Assembly: GCF_050613145.1 (NCBI RefSeq)
Contig: NZ_CP192507.1
Span: 2,604,001 to 2,668,000 of the forward strand
Direction of reading: 5' to 3'
DNA length: 64,000 bases
From: Lysinibacillus_B sp050613145
GTDB taxonomy: Bacteria > Bacillota > Bacilli > Bacillales_A > Planococcaceae
The first letter of the stretch is position 1. The number at the start of each line of letters is the position of its first letter. Both the position numbers and the translations under genes were made by a program. Of this stretch, positions 57,369-64,000 are shown one piece after another. The notes under the pieces were generated by a model. That model was not told where the DNA came from and did not search any database. It saw nothing but the letters and a program-made list of their open reading frames with translations.

Positions 57369-58068
57369 TGCGTTCCCCTCCAATAGCCAATTTTAAATAC
57401 AGTTGCTCTAAATTCGATACATGATGCTCACTACATAGTGTACTTGGATTTCCTTGTGCAATGATTTCTCCTTGGTCAATCATCATAACTCTTGTAGCTA
57501 ACTTGTCGACTTCATCCATATCATGTGAAGTAAAGACAATGGTTTTATTCTGCTTATGAAGTTGCTTGATGAGTTGATGAATTTCCTGACGCGCACGTGG
57601 ATCGAGCGCTGCTGTCGGTTCATCTAAAAAGATAACCTCTGGATTATGAATGAGTGCAATTGAAATTGCTAATCTTTTTTGCTGTCCACCCGAAAGTTTG
57701 GATGCATCCACTTTCCTTACATCATATAAACCACATATTTTTAGCATGTCATTCACTTGGCAATCTGTTAATTTTTTCTTATAAAAAGCAGCAAAAAGCT
57801 TTAAATTTTCAAAGGCATTAAGACCGACAAAAAACGGTGCTGCCTGAAGCTGTACACCAATTTTTTCGTTGTATGCATCCAGCCAATAATTGATTTCCCC
57901 TGCATCTGCCTTTCTAAGACCAATCACTATTTCAAGCGTCGTTGATTTCCCTGCACCATTTGGACCAATAACAGCTAAAATCTCCCCTTGTCCAATCTCC
58001 AAATGAATCCCTTTCACAATTTTTCGCTTGTTATACGACTTTTGAAGATTGATTGCTTGAATAAACAT
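57349..58068 (-). CDS. ABC exporter ATP-binding protein (PadR-controlled)
   Basis: The 239-residue ATPase has Walker A GPNGAGKST, signature LSGGQQKRLAISIAL, Walker B VIFLDEPTAALD and H-loop FTSHDMDEVDKLATR. It belongs to the ABC-2 exporter class; with the next gene it likely exports a drug or lipid. ATG 58068 follows GGGGGGATAATA. A large nested palindrome containing the PadR dyad covers the region between its probable -10 and the ribosome site. Confidence 0.9.
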   Translation of the reverse strand: MFIQAINLQKSYNKRKIVKGIHLEIGQGEILAVIGPNGAGKSTTLEIVIGLRKADAGEINYWLDAYNEKIGVQLQAAPFFVGLNAFENLKLFAAFYKKKLTDCQVNDMLKICGLYDVRKVDASKLSGGQQKRLAISIALIHNPEVIFLDEPTAALDPRARQEIHQLIKQLHKQNKTIVFTSHDMDEVDKLATRVMMIDQGEIIAQGNPSTLCSEHHVSNLEQLYLKLAIGGERNVSSNF

Positions 58069-58084
58069 TATTATCCCCCCTTTT

Positions 58085-58128
58085 TAGTCAACAACAAATA
58101 CTCAACGTTGAATATTAGTTGTTGACTA
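58085..58128 (-). promoter_or_regulatory. Nested palindrome with PadR operator before the exporter operon
   Basis: The outer arms TAGTCAACAAC (58085-58095) and GTTGTTGACTA (58118-58128) are perfect. They enclose the 20-bp PadR dyad (58097-58116). On the minus strand TTTACA and TATCAT with about 17-bp spacing lie just upstream, so binding would block transcription start. Confidence 0.75.
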
Positions 58129-58169
58129 TATGATATGCGACACTATTTACAATGTAAAGGATTTTTCAT

Positions 58170-58949
58170 TTAATATTTTTTATTTACAATCCAGTAGTGC
58201 ATCATTTGCACCATGCCAATTATGATGAGAAGTGTTACAGCCATATTCAGGAGCCATGCCTCCCCCATACTACCGACCATCAGCATAGAGATGGCCCGAA
58301 CACTCATACTGCCGGGGTTGATTATATCAAGCAAAGGATGTAACCCAGCAGTTAATCGACACAACAAAAGCACGACAATACTCACTAGCGCAATAAACGC
58401 CTGACTATTAAACATCGCACTGAGCATGACTACAAATGTCATTAAAAATAGTATCCAAACACTATAAACAGCTAGTGCAAGTAGTACATTGGCAAATGGT
58501 ACAGCTGTAAACAAAAAGGCTGTGTAACTATATGACACAAAATACCCTATCGCTACACAACTAATAGCTAATACATAGTGTGTGATCATTTTACTACCTA
58601 AATAAGAAGCAATGGAAACAGGTCTTGTTAAAATAAATGCCAACATGCCATTGGCTCTTTCTGCTTGAATAACGCCCATCGACGCAACTACAAGAATAAT
58701 GATACCAAGTTGGTCAAATTGTGAGCTTAATGTAGAGGCGAGCACTTCCCGTCCATTATAATTAGTCATGGCGGGATCAATTGTAATGCCTTCTACTCCA
58801 CCAAACATTTCTACTATAACAGGCAAATAAAACATCAGTATGGGCTGAGTTAGCCCTAACAATATAAAAACAATAGGTAGCCAAATGATTTTATATTCGT
58901 GCATCATTTGGCTAATTTCCTTTTTACTTAATGCGAAAAAAGTACTCAT
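58170..58949 (-). CDS. ABC permease of the YxlG type
   Basis: The 259-residue ABC-2 permease has about six membrane helices: KIIWLPIVFILLGLTQPILM, LGIIILVVASMGVIQAERANGMLAFILTRPVSIASYLGSKM, and a final AWLLNMAVTLLIIIGMVQM. The ERANGMLAFILTRP loop is typical of YxlG/NosY-like permeases. It overlaps the ATPase gene by four bases. With the YxlF- and YxlE-like genes it forms a module that in B. subtilis follows sigY and limits sigma-Y activity. Here no sigma gene is attached. Confidence 0.83.
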   Translation of the reverse strand: MSTFFALSKKEISQMMHEYKIIWLPIVFILLGLTQPILMFYLPVIVEMFGGVEGITIDPAMTNYNGREVLASTLSSQFDQLGIIILVVASMGVIQAERANGMLAFILTRPVSIASYLGSKMITHYVLAISCVAIGYFVSYSYTAFLFTAVPFANVLLALAVYSVWILFLMTFVVMLSAMFNSQAFIALVSIVVLLLCRLTAGLHPLLDIINPGSMSVRAISMLMVGSMGEAWLLNMAVTLLIIIGMVQMMHYWIVNKKY

Positions 58950-59854
58950 ACATCCACCACCAATGATAAAAATTTCTCTTCAAGACTTTCGTTGCCACCT
59001 ATTTCGAACTTTTGAAAGCGAATATGTTCTTTTAATACATGCTGTAAGAAATGATGTGCATTTTTTTCTACATCATCTATAGAAATTTTAAAACGCCCCT
59101 GTACATATTGTATTTTTTGTATATATGGCAACTGTTCCAGCCTTTTTAATCGTTGCTCATCTTCTGATTGGATTGTTATATAAATGACATTTTCTCGCTG
59201 TTGATTAAGTAGCTCCGTTTTTGTAGCATCTTCTATTTTCTTCCCGTTTTTAATCATGACAAAGCGCTCACAAATTTCTTCCGCATCCCCTAAAATATGT
59301 GTAGACAATAAAATCGTCGTGTCTTTTTTAATGTCTTTTAGCAAATTTAATACTTCTCTTCGACCAATCGGATCTAGCGCTGATACAGGTTCATCCATAA
59401 TGAGTAACGCCGGTTTATGCAGCAAGGCTTGTGCAATCCCTAAACGCTGCTTCATCCCCCCTGAAAATGTTCCTACTTTGGCTTGTGCTTCATCTGTTAA
59501 TCCTACTTTGGCTAAAATTTTCGGAATGTCCATATGCAATTGCTCTTTCGCTATACCCGATAAAGTCCCCATAAAATGCAATGTATCGTAAGCTGTCATC
59601 CATGTGAAAAAGTTAGGATACTGAGGCAAATAACCAATTTGATTTTTCTTAATAGCTATTTTTTGACCGTCCAATAAAATATTTCCTTCATCAGCCTCTA
59701 AAATATCGGCAATCATTTGTATTAGCGTTGTTTTGCCTGCCCCATTTGGCCCGATTACCCCTACGCATTCATTCCTCTCGACCACCATTGAAAACTGTTT
59801 GACAGCCGTTCGTTGTTTAAATTTCTTTGTAATGTTATTAATCTCTAATCGCAC
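58946..59854 (-). CDS. ABC ATP-binding protein of the YxlF type
   Basis: The 302-residue ATPase has Walker A GPNGAGKTT, Q-loop YLPQYPNFFTWMTAYDTL, signature FSGGMKQRLGIAQAL, Walker B LLIMDEPVSALD and H-loop LLSTHILGDAEEICER. A regulatory C-terminal domain of about 90 residues follows. It partners the YxlG-like permease. Its start lies within the end of the PLDc_N gene (17-nt overlap). Confidence 0.87.
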   Translation of the reverse strand: MRLEINNITKKFKQRTAVKQFSMVVERNECVGVIGPNGAGKTTLIQMIADILEADEGNILLDGQKIAIKKNQIGYLPQYPNFFTWMTAYDTLHFMGTLSGIAKEQLHMDIPKILAKVGLTDEAQAKVGTFSGGMKQRLGIAQALLHKPALLIMDEPVSALDPIGRREVLNLLKDIKKDTTILLSTHILGDAEEICERFVMIKNGKKIEDATKTELLNQQRENVIYITIQSEDEQRLKRLEQLPYIQKIQYVQGRFKISIDDVEKNAHHFLQHVLKEHIRFQKFEIGGNESLEEKFLSLVVDV

Positions 59855-60089
59855 GCTTACTTACATCCTTTCTACCTGTAGTAAAATATAAAATCGGTCC
59901 AATCGTATTAAATAATAAAATAATGACCGTCCACTTTAAGACATTTTCACGTACCTTTCGATGGCGATATAAGTCAATTAAAGCAATCATAATTAATAAC
60001 AGTGACAGCACGACAAATGGAATCAAAATAGGTAAAATCACTCCCCACTCAATCTCCCCTAGTTCATCAAATCCATAGTGCAGTTGCAT
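59838..60089 (-). CDS. YxlE-like PLDc_N-domain membrane protein
   Basis: The 83-residue protein has two membrane helices (WGVILPILIPFVVLSLLLIMIALIDL and VLKWTVIILLFNTIGPILYFTTG) and the cardiolipin-synthase/PLDc N-terminal signature NTIGPILYFTTGRK. YxlE in B. subtilis is a small membrane protein in the sigY operon. ATG 60089 follows GGGGGATGAA; the extension to 60119 would enter the operator. It is the first gene of the three-gene unit. Confidence 0.85.
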   Translation of the reverse strand: MQLHYGFDELGEIEWGVILPILIPFVVLSLLLIMIALIDLYRHRKVRENVLKWTVIILLFNTIGPILYFTTGRKDVSKRAIRD

Positions 60090-60106
60090 ATTTTCATCCC
60101 CCTTTG

Positions 60107-60128
60107 TTATCATTATCAATAATGATAA
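60107..60128. promoter_or_regulatory. 22-bp palindrome before the YxlEFG-like operon
   Basis: TTATCATTAT-CA-ATAATGATAA is a perfect dyad just upstream of the yxlE-like ribosome site. A related half, GATAACATTATCATT, lies at 60196-60212 nearer the divergent regulator. It is the probable operator of that regulator. A weak resemblance to a Fur box is noted but the symmetry is different. Confidence 0.65.
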
Positions 60129-60272
60129 TATAAAGAGAAGGGAAATTCACTACCTTTTTTCAACTTTACAAGCCCTTTATTCTGTATTATCTTTTGTGAT
60201 AACATTATCATTTTTTATAAAAACGATTGGCTATTACGGATACGACAACTTTTAAATGATTCGGAGGCGCTC

Positions 60273-60815
60273 ATGATGCGAAGCAAAGCAGAAGTGTTAA
60301 TGCACCCTGTGAGAATGAAAATTTTACAGGCACTTATGCAAAATAAGGAAGGTGGTTTAAGTACATTGGAGATGATTACTATCATTAAAGATGTTCCGCA
60401 AGCCACTTTATATCGACATATTCAAATTTTAGTGGATGAAAATATTATTCACGTCATTAAAGAAAGGAAAGTACGTTCCGTCACGGAGAAATTTTATGCT
60501 TTACATGAAGGGGCAGCTCGACTGAATGATGCCGACTGGAAAGGCTTATCGAAAGAACAAAAAATAAATTACATTTCCAACTATCAATTAGTGTTACTAT
60601 CCCAATATCAACATTATTTACAATCGCTCGAAAATCAAGCACAACATGAAGATTCAGCGACTTTTTCATTCATAGAACTAACGTTAACGAACGAGCAATT
60701 CACACATTTTCATCAAGAGCTCAATGATTTAGTGACAAAATACTATAGAATGAACAACCCAACAGAAGAAACAGAAACAAGAACAATCGCCATCAATATT
60801 ATTCCAAAAACTTAA
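60273..60815 (+). CDS. ArsR-like winged-helix transcriptional regulator
   Basis: The 180-residue protein has an N-terminal winged helix (EVLMHPVRMKILQALMQNKEGGLSTLEM, DVPQATLYRHIQILVDENIIHVIKERKVRSVTEKFYAL). The C-terminal half is helical (LSKEQKINYISNYQLVLLSQYQHYLQSLEN) and probably holds dimerisation or ligand functions. No metal-site Cys are seen. ATG 60273 follows GGAGGCG. It is divergent from the YxlEFG-like transporter operon, with palindromes between, so it probably represses that operon and itself. Confidence 0.8.
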   Translation: MMRSKAEVLMHPVRMKILQALMQNKEGGLSTLEMITIIKDVPQATLYRHIQILVDENIIHVIKERKVRSVTEKFYALHEGAARLNDADWKGLSKEQKINYISNYQLVLLSQYQHYLQSLENQAQHEDSATFSFIELTLTNEQFTHFHQELNDLVTKYYRMNNPTEETETRTIAINIIPKT

Positions 60816-60842
60816 AACAGAAGGACAAGCACTCAACATTAG

Positions 60843-60875
60843 AAACGGCGACTTTTACCTTTCGTCGCCGTTTTC
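60843..60875 (+). terminator. Terminator after the winged-helix regulator
   Basis: AACGGCGAC pairs perfectly with GTCGCCGTT around 11 bases, followed by TTCG. It is GC-rich with a weak T-run. Confidence 0.72.
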
Positions 60876-60914
60876 GTATGGTGTTTTGATGCACAATTAA
60901 TACGTACACTCTTC

Positions 60915-61454
60915 CTACTCTGCATTATGCTTTTTTAACATCTCTTGCAAATACTCTTCTGATTTCCCAACAGGAATACTAAGGCTTTCCCAATTAGCTC
61001 CCTTCAACTGCTTCCCAATATATATAATTTGTCCTACATGATAAGCATAATGAGCCAACTGTCTTTCTAATGCATCAATTACACTATGTTTTTCCCCACG
61101 AATAACTACTGTTTTTAATAAATCATCTACTTTTAATGTATTTAACGTACCAAAAACCGTAGCCCAGCCCTTTTCCCACAGTGAATTCAGTTGTTCTAAT
61201 GAGGATATCGTATCTTGAAATTCTTGTTCACGATTCCTGTCGGGCTTTTCACCATCTGTCGTTAAAAAATCTGTCCATCTTGACATCATATTCCCACTTA
61301 AATGCTTCACTATTATGGCGATACTGTTAGATGCCTCATTCGGCTGCCAATGGAATTCTTCTTTCGTTACCTGCTGAATAGCATCATCACCCAGTTTTTT
61401 CACACTTTCAAATCTAGCTCGAATCACTTTTAAATACTCCAATTCCATCGTCAC
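60915..61454 (-). CDS. DinB-family (DUF1572) putative metal-dependent enzyme
   Basis: The 179-residue four-helix-bundle protein has the three-His metal site of DinB proteins: His51 in VKHLSGN and His135/His139 in QLAHYAYHVGQIIYIGK. Also typical are EFHWQPNEASNSIAIIVKH and the C-terminal SIPVGKSEEY. Related enzymes act as bacillithiol transferases or thiol-dependent detoxifying enzymes; the exact role is unknown. The start is GTG 61454, nine bases after GGAGG. It is monocistronic. Confidence 0.88.
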   Translation of the reverse strand: MTMELEYLKVIRARFESVKKLGDDAIQQVTKEEFHWQPNEASNSIAIIVKHLSGNMMSRWTDFLTTDGEKPDRNREQEFQDTISSLEQLNSLWEKGWATVFGTLNTLKVDDLLKTVVIRGEKHSVIDALERQLAHYAYHVGQIIYIGKQLKGANWESLSIPVGKSEEYLQEMLKKHNAE

Positions 61455-61535
61455 TTAACTTACCTCCTTTTCATAAAACCCTACTGTATATATTGCTGTT
61501 AAGTACTTAACTTATATGCTCTAATACAGAAATAT

Positions 61536-62464
61536 ATGGATCAAAATATCATAGGGGGAATGCAAAAATTTCGACGAAGGAACTAGCGGTGGCTGTTCAT
61601 TTATCTTCTCTAGCTGTGTTAAATTAGAGGAACAACAAATGATTGAAGGTTATTATGCACATGTCTCTCTCAAAAAAATGAACCGTCCGATTTGTGCCCT
61701 TGTAGTGCTTAAATCAAAAAATTGTAAAGCATTAGCAAACAAAAGTAGCTACTCTAAATGAGCAAAAATGCATCCTAAAAACCCCATTTAAACAGTGAAA
61801 GGTTTGTATCATAGCCTCCGCGCTTTGCCACAGCCTACACAGGAGCTAAAACAGGCGCGGCCTGTTTGGATCTCCTGTTACGGCTCCTGTGGCTATGGCG
61901 CGCTACGGCAAAAGTCAATGCTTCTCAATGTGCTAGAAAAATAGTTCTCTTATCTAAAAGAAATCATTTTCTCTCTATTTGCAAGTATAATTACCTAGTC
62001 TCTACCGTCATGCATGAGAATCTTTCTTTATTTTTAGCCAGGTGTGTTGATTCTCAAAATATTTCCTGTATAGAAGCATGTTTTTAGCAAAAACGTAATC
62101 AAAAATGACTTGCCAGTTGATTGGAGCGGAATCGGCGAGACTCCTACGGGAATCGCATGAGCTGAAGACCCCGCAGGAAATTTATTTGCGACGAAAGCGC
62201 AGCGACAGGAGCACCGAGGTACGAGCGACGAGGAGGCTGAAGCTATGCCCGTGGAAAGCGAGCCGAATGGAGCGGAAATCAACGGTTACCCAACTGGTAA
62301 TATGTGTTTATAAATTTGCTCGTTATGAGTAGCTACTTAATTCTGTAGAAAATTTAGAACACTTTATCGATGCATCCATGCAATACGGCACACCTTCGAC
62401 GAATATCGTGCTATCTTCACACGAGAAAAAAGTAATTGAACCTTTTGTGATTCAAAATATATAA
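61536..62464 (+). pseudogene. Lrp/AsnC-family regulator, frameshifted and split by a repeat element
   Basis: The left fragment (61536-61753) reads in one frame ISTKELAVAVHLSSLAV, an Lrp winged helix. After a frameshift it reads KLEEQQMIEGYYAHVSLKKM then RPICALVVLKSKNCKALANK, which is the linker and start of the RAM domain. The right fragment (62339-62464) reads SVENLEHFIDASMQYGTPST then NIVLSSHEKKVIEP, the RAM C-terminus. Between them lies a 574-bp repeat element. About 20 RAM residues are missing and the frames do not join cleanly even without the insert, so the gene was decayed before or after insertion. Confidence 0.75.
61754..62327. mobile_element. Composite TIR-bounded repeat element, copy 2 (about 574 bp)
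   Basis: The left end CTAAATGAGCAAAA and right end TTTGCTCGTTATGAG are inverted, and match the ends of copy 1 at 51279-51922. AGTAGCTACT flanks it at 61744-61753 and 62328-62337, consistent with a target duplication of 8-10 bp. The palindromic module (61807-61918) is nearly identical to copy 1. The second module (about 62125-62290) has CCCGCAGGAAATTTATTTGC and GGAGCGGAAATCAACGG, and the middle hairpin of copy 1 is missing. It carries no transposase. Confidence 0.78.
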
Positions 62465-62467
62465 AAT

Positions 62468-62510
62468 AACTGCCCCTCGAATAATACTGTCTATTATTCG
62501 AAGGGCAGTT
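62468..62510. terminator. Strong hairpin AACTGCCC...GGGCAGTT
   Basis: A stem of about 18 bp (AACTGCCC, TCGAATAATA and complements with one bulge) surrounds CTGTC. On the minus strand it is followed by ATTTTAT. It lies seven bases after the membrane-protein stop at 62518. Confidence 0.82.
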
Positions 62511-62517
62511 GATCGTA

Positions 62518-62880
62518 TTATTTTTTCAACATTAAATTATGACGATAACCAAAAATAACGGTACTTACTATAATGATCGGTGCAGTGATAAATATCGCTA
62601 AATAGCGGATGAATGTCCAATCCGTTATCGTCTCGTCCAAAATGTTTATCCTTGCAAAACAAGGCACAAATATGACAACAATAAAGACATACACACTCAA
62701 CTTCAGCATTGCTTTATGTTTATTTGGATATGCTTGGTGGATATATACAATCGCTACTATTGTAATGAGAAGGACAATACCAATAAATAAAAATAAGATG
62801 GATGGAACTTCCTGATTGCTCAAAAATGGTGACCCCAACAATATAAGGGCTACCAATAGAAGACTCGCCACATTTCTCAT
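62518..62880 (-). CDS. Small four-helix membrane protein, unknown function
   Basis: The 120-residue protein has four membrane segments (VASLLLVALILLGSPF, SILFLFIGIVLLITIVAIVY, LKLSVYVFIVVIFVPCFA, LAIFITAPIIIVSTVIFG) and short charged loops. No family is recognised. ATG 62880 follows GGGAGGAG. A decayed ABC ATPase gene lies just upstream on the same strand, so this may be the surviving partner of a lost exporter; that is a guess from position. Confidence 0.65.
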   Translation of the reverse strand: MRNVASLLLVALILLGSPFLSNQEVPSILFLFIGIVLLITIVAIVYIHQAYPNKHKAMLKLSVYVFIVVIFVPCFARINILDETITDWTFIRYLAIFITAPIIIVSTVIFGYRHNLMLKK

Positions 62881-62956
62881 TGCTTCTCCTCCCTTAATAG
62901 ATGATCATAATACCTGCCCAAAACATCAAAAAACACTTATCACCTCGCTTCATTTA

Positions 62957-63511
62957 TTAGTGCGTGCCAAAATAATACACATAGCTATCCTCTAAATTTG
63001 GTTGTACATTTATAGCTGCTGTATGCGGCTTTTCTTGTGATATACATCGAATCGTAATACTAGATTGATTGTATTGGATATTGGAAATGGCATAGCTTAC
63101 CTGATAAGTAGCAAACTCCTGATCAGAAATCGCACATTCCCAAACTTTCCCTTCCAATTCATTTACTAATTGTTTCGGTGGGGCCTGTTGAATCACTTTG
63201 CTGTGATTTAAAAAAATTACGTTTTTTGCAATATACTCGATATCTGACACAATATGAGTCGACAATAAAATTATTTTATTTTGCGCAAGTGTCGATAAAG
63301 TGAAACTTCAATCAGTGGGGGTTTTCTTCATCCCCACTGATTGTTAGTCTTCACCAATCGGGCTTTTACGGGCAGTTGATCTCCTACCTACGCTTCTCGA
63401 CTTTCTTAAACCTTGAGGTGGGAGTCTTACTGCCCGTTAATGCGGGACAAAATCCCTCTCAACCGAATCCGTTCATTTGGATCAAGTCCAGCTGTTGGTT
63501 TATCTAAAATT
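62957..63511 (-). pseudogene. ABC transporter ATPase remnant split by an IS200/IS605-like insertion
   Basis: The C-terminal fragment (62957-63293) reads STLAQNKIILLSTHIVSDIE then YIAKNVIFLNHSKVIQQAPP, which is the H-loop region and regulatory tail of an ABC-2-type ATPase. On the far side of a 0.16-kb insert (63463-63511) the frame reads ILDKPTAGLDPNERIR, the end of Walker B and the D-loop. Walker B Glu is Lys (LDKP), itself inactivating. Everything N-terminal to this is gone. The gene was thus deleted at its start, mutated and interrupted. Confidence 0.75.
63294..63457 (-). mobile_element. IS200/IS605-like remnant with terminal hairpins (possible omega-RNA region)
   Basis: The insert of about 0.16 kb is in the ABC ATPase pseudogene. 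On the minus strand it starts near TTGAG/AGGGATTTTGTCCC (small hairpin). Paired arms ACGGGCAGT/ACTGCCCGT (63429-63437, 63368-63376) enclose ACTCCCACCTCAAGG. It then carries a perfect 12-bp hairpin CAATCAGTGGGG/CCCCACTGATTG (63309-63343) and ends GAAGTTTCACTTTAT. Subterminal hairpins and lack of inverted repeats fit IS200/IS605 ends. There is no tnpA or tnpB, so it is a non-autonomous palindrome-associated element. Confidence 0.6.
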
Positions 63512-63648
63512 TAGTAGTATTGAAAATCCCCCTACACGCAAAATTCGACTTTCTATGATATATAAAATGGTAAAATTTTATATTTTCATGGATTTTTCGT
63601 CCAAATCCATTTACTATCCGTCTATTATAGTAGAAAGGAGGTTGCCGA

Positions 63649-64000
63649 ATGGAGCTGGAACAATTGATTGAGACTTATAGTGATTACTTGTATCAAATTG
63701 CTTTCATTTATGTGAAGGATGAGCGAATAGCAGAGGAAGTTGTGCAGGATGTCTTTTTTACTTATTACAAAAAGCGTGAACAATTCCAAGGAAAAAGTTC
63801 CTTGAAAACCTATTTAGTGAAAATGACGATTAATCGGAGCTATGATTATTTACGAAGCTGGAAGGCACGGTCGTTACCATTATTTCAGCTATTTGAGTCA
63901 AAGGTGGAGCGAGCCGATCAACCGCTTTTGAAAAAGGAAACACGGGGTGAAGTCGTATCAGCTGTGTTAACATTGCCTGTTAAATATCGAGAGGTGCTCT
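63649..64000 (+). CDS. ECF-type sigma factor, cut by the window end
   Basis: The first 117 codons show region 2: QLIETYSDYLYQIAFIYVKD, RIAEEVVQDVFFTYYKKREQ and KTYLVKMTINRSYDYLRSWK. They run into the beginning of region 4 (VVSAVLTLPVKYREVL) at the window edge. ATG 63649 follows AAAGGAGG at good spacing. It resembles sigma-V/W-like factors that control envelope functions; an anti-sigma gene would be expected to follow outside the window. The 140 bp upstream are AT-rich and contain two CGTC motifs of the ECF -10 type. Confidence 0.88.
   Translation, partial: MELEQLIETYSDYLYQIAFIYVKDERIAEEVVQDVFFTYYKKREQFQGKSSLKTYLVKMTINRSYDYLRSWKARSLPLFQLFESKVERADQPLLKKETRGEVVSAVLTLPVKYREVL

Noticed and set aside
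60107..60128. Fur box before the YxlEFG-like operon
   Set aside because: The dyad is TTATCATTAT-CA-ATAATGATAA, whose centre and arm arrangement differ from the two good Fur boxes in this window. More likely the operator of the divergent winged-helix regulator.
62034..62332. Frames of 75-82 codons inside repeat copy 2
   Set aside because: Same reason as for copy 1: by-products of the repeat sequence.
1..64000. CRISPR arrays, tRNA or rRNA genes, prophage, plasmid or replication-origin signals
   Set aside because: I looked for spaced identical repeats, tRNA-like TTCGANTC/CCA ends, phage structural genes and DnaA-box clusters and saw none that I could support.

Overview
The window reads as a low-GC Gram-positive chromosome of the Bacillaceae/Planococcaceae type, probably close to Solibacillus or Lysinibacillus. 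The case rests on an SLH-anchored surface protein, a YqhG/YqhH pair, a YxlE/F/G-like transporter set, TPP riboswitches over tenA-thiXYZ, strong GGAGG ribosome sites and frequent TTG/GTG starts. The genus is an inference. No rRNA, tRNA, CRISPR array or replication origin was seen.

Region 1 (1-7.2 kb): a frameshifted flavin monooxygenase tail is followed by a complete four-gene comQXPA quorum-sensing operon. It encodes a prenyl transferase, a 53-residue pheromone precursor missing from simple ORF calls, a membrane histidine kinase and a response regulator, with an unknown protein next to it. A Fur-box AraC regulator and an MFS remnant follow. Region 2 (7.2-13.5 kb): an oxidoreductase/MarR divergent pair, a YcdB-like protein, a tautomerase homologue lacking Pro-1, a methyltransferase, and an EamA exporter beside a decayed MocR regulator. 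Region 3 (13.5-21.5 kb): a Fur-controlled siderophore uptake operon with a FhuF-type reductase, an XRE regulator with two matching operators, and an LtaS-like enzyme.

Region 4 (21.5-33 kb): a KtrB-type K+ channel, an M48 protease fused to ankyrin repeats, a tenA-thiZXY operon under two tandem TPP riboswitch-terminator units, and a LytTR-DUF3021-ABC exporter operon. Two intergenic arrays have a 21-bp period. Region 5 (33-39 kb): a sensory cluster with a HemAT globin receptor divergent from a MerR/B12-domain regulator coupled to an EAL phosphodiesterase, then FIST plus a cytosolic chemoreceptor. Region 6 (39-51.3 kb): an ECF sigma/MacB-like ABC operon, a P-loop protein, an SLH-hydrolase, a sigma/DUF4179 pair, DUF554 and a membrane chemoreceptor.

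Region 7 (51.3-64 kb): yqhG-yqhH, several small regulator/transporter modules with recognisable operators (XRE, MerR, PadR, a wHTH with YxlEFG), and mobile DNA. Two copies of an approximately 0.6-kb TIR-bounded composite element are present, one inside a decayed Lrp/AsnC gene. A 0.16-kb IS200/IS605-like remnant splits an ABC ATPase pseudogene just before an ECF sigma gene that runs off the window.

Cross-cutting features are: three genes whose best-spaced Shine-Dalgarno points to an AUC or AUA codon instead of AUG/GUG/UUG; at least five decayed genes; and several short dispersed repeat families.
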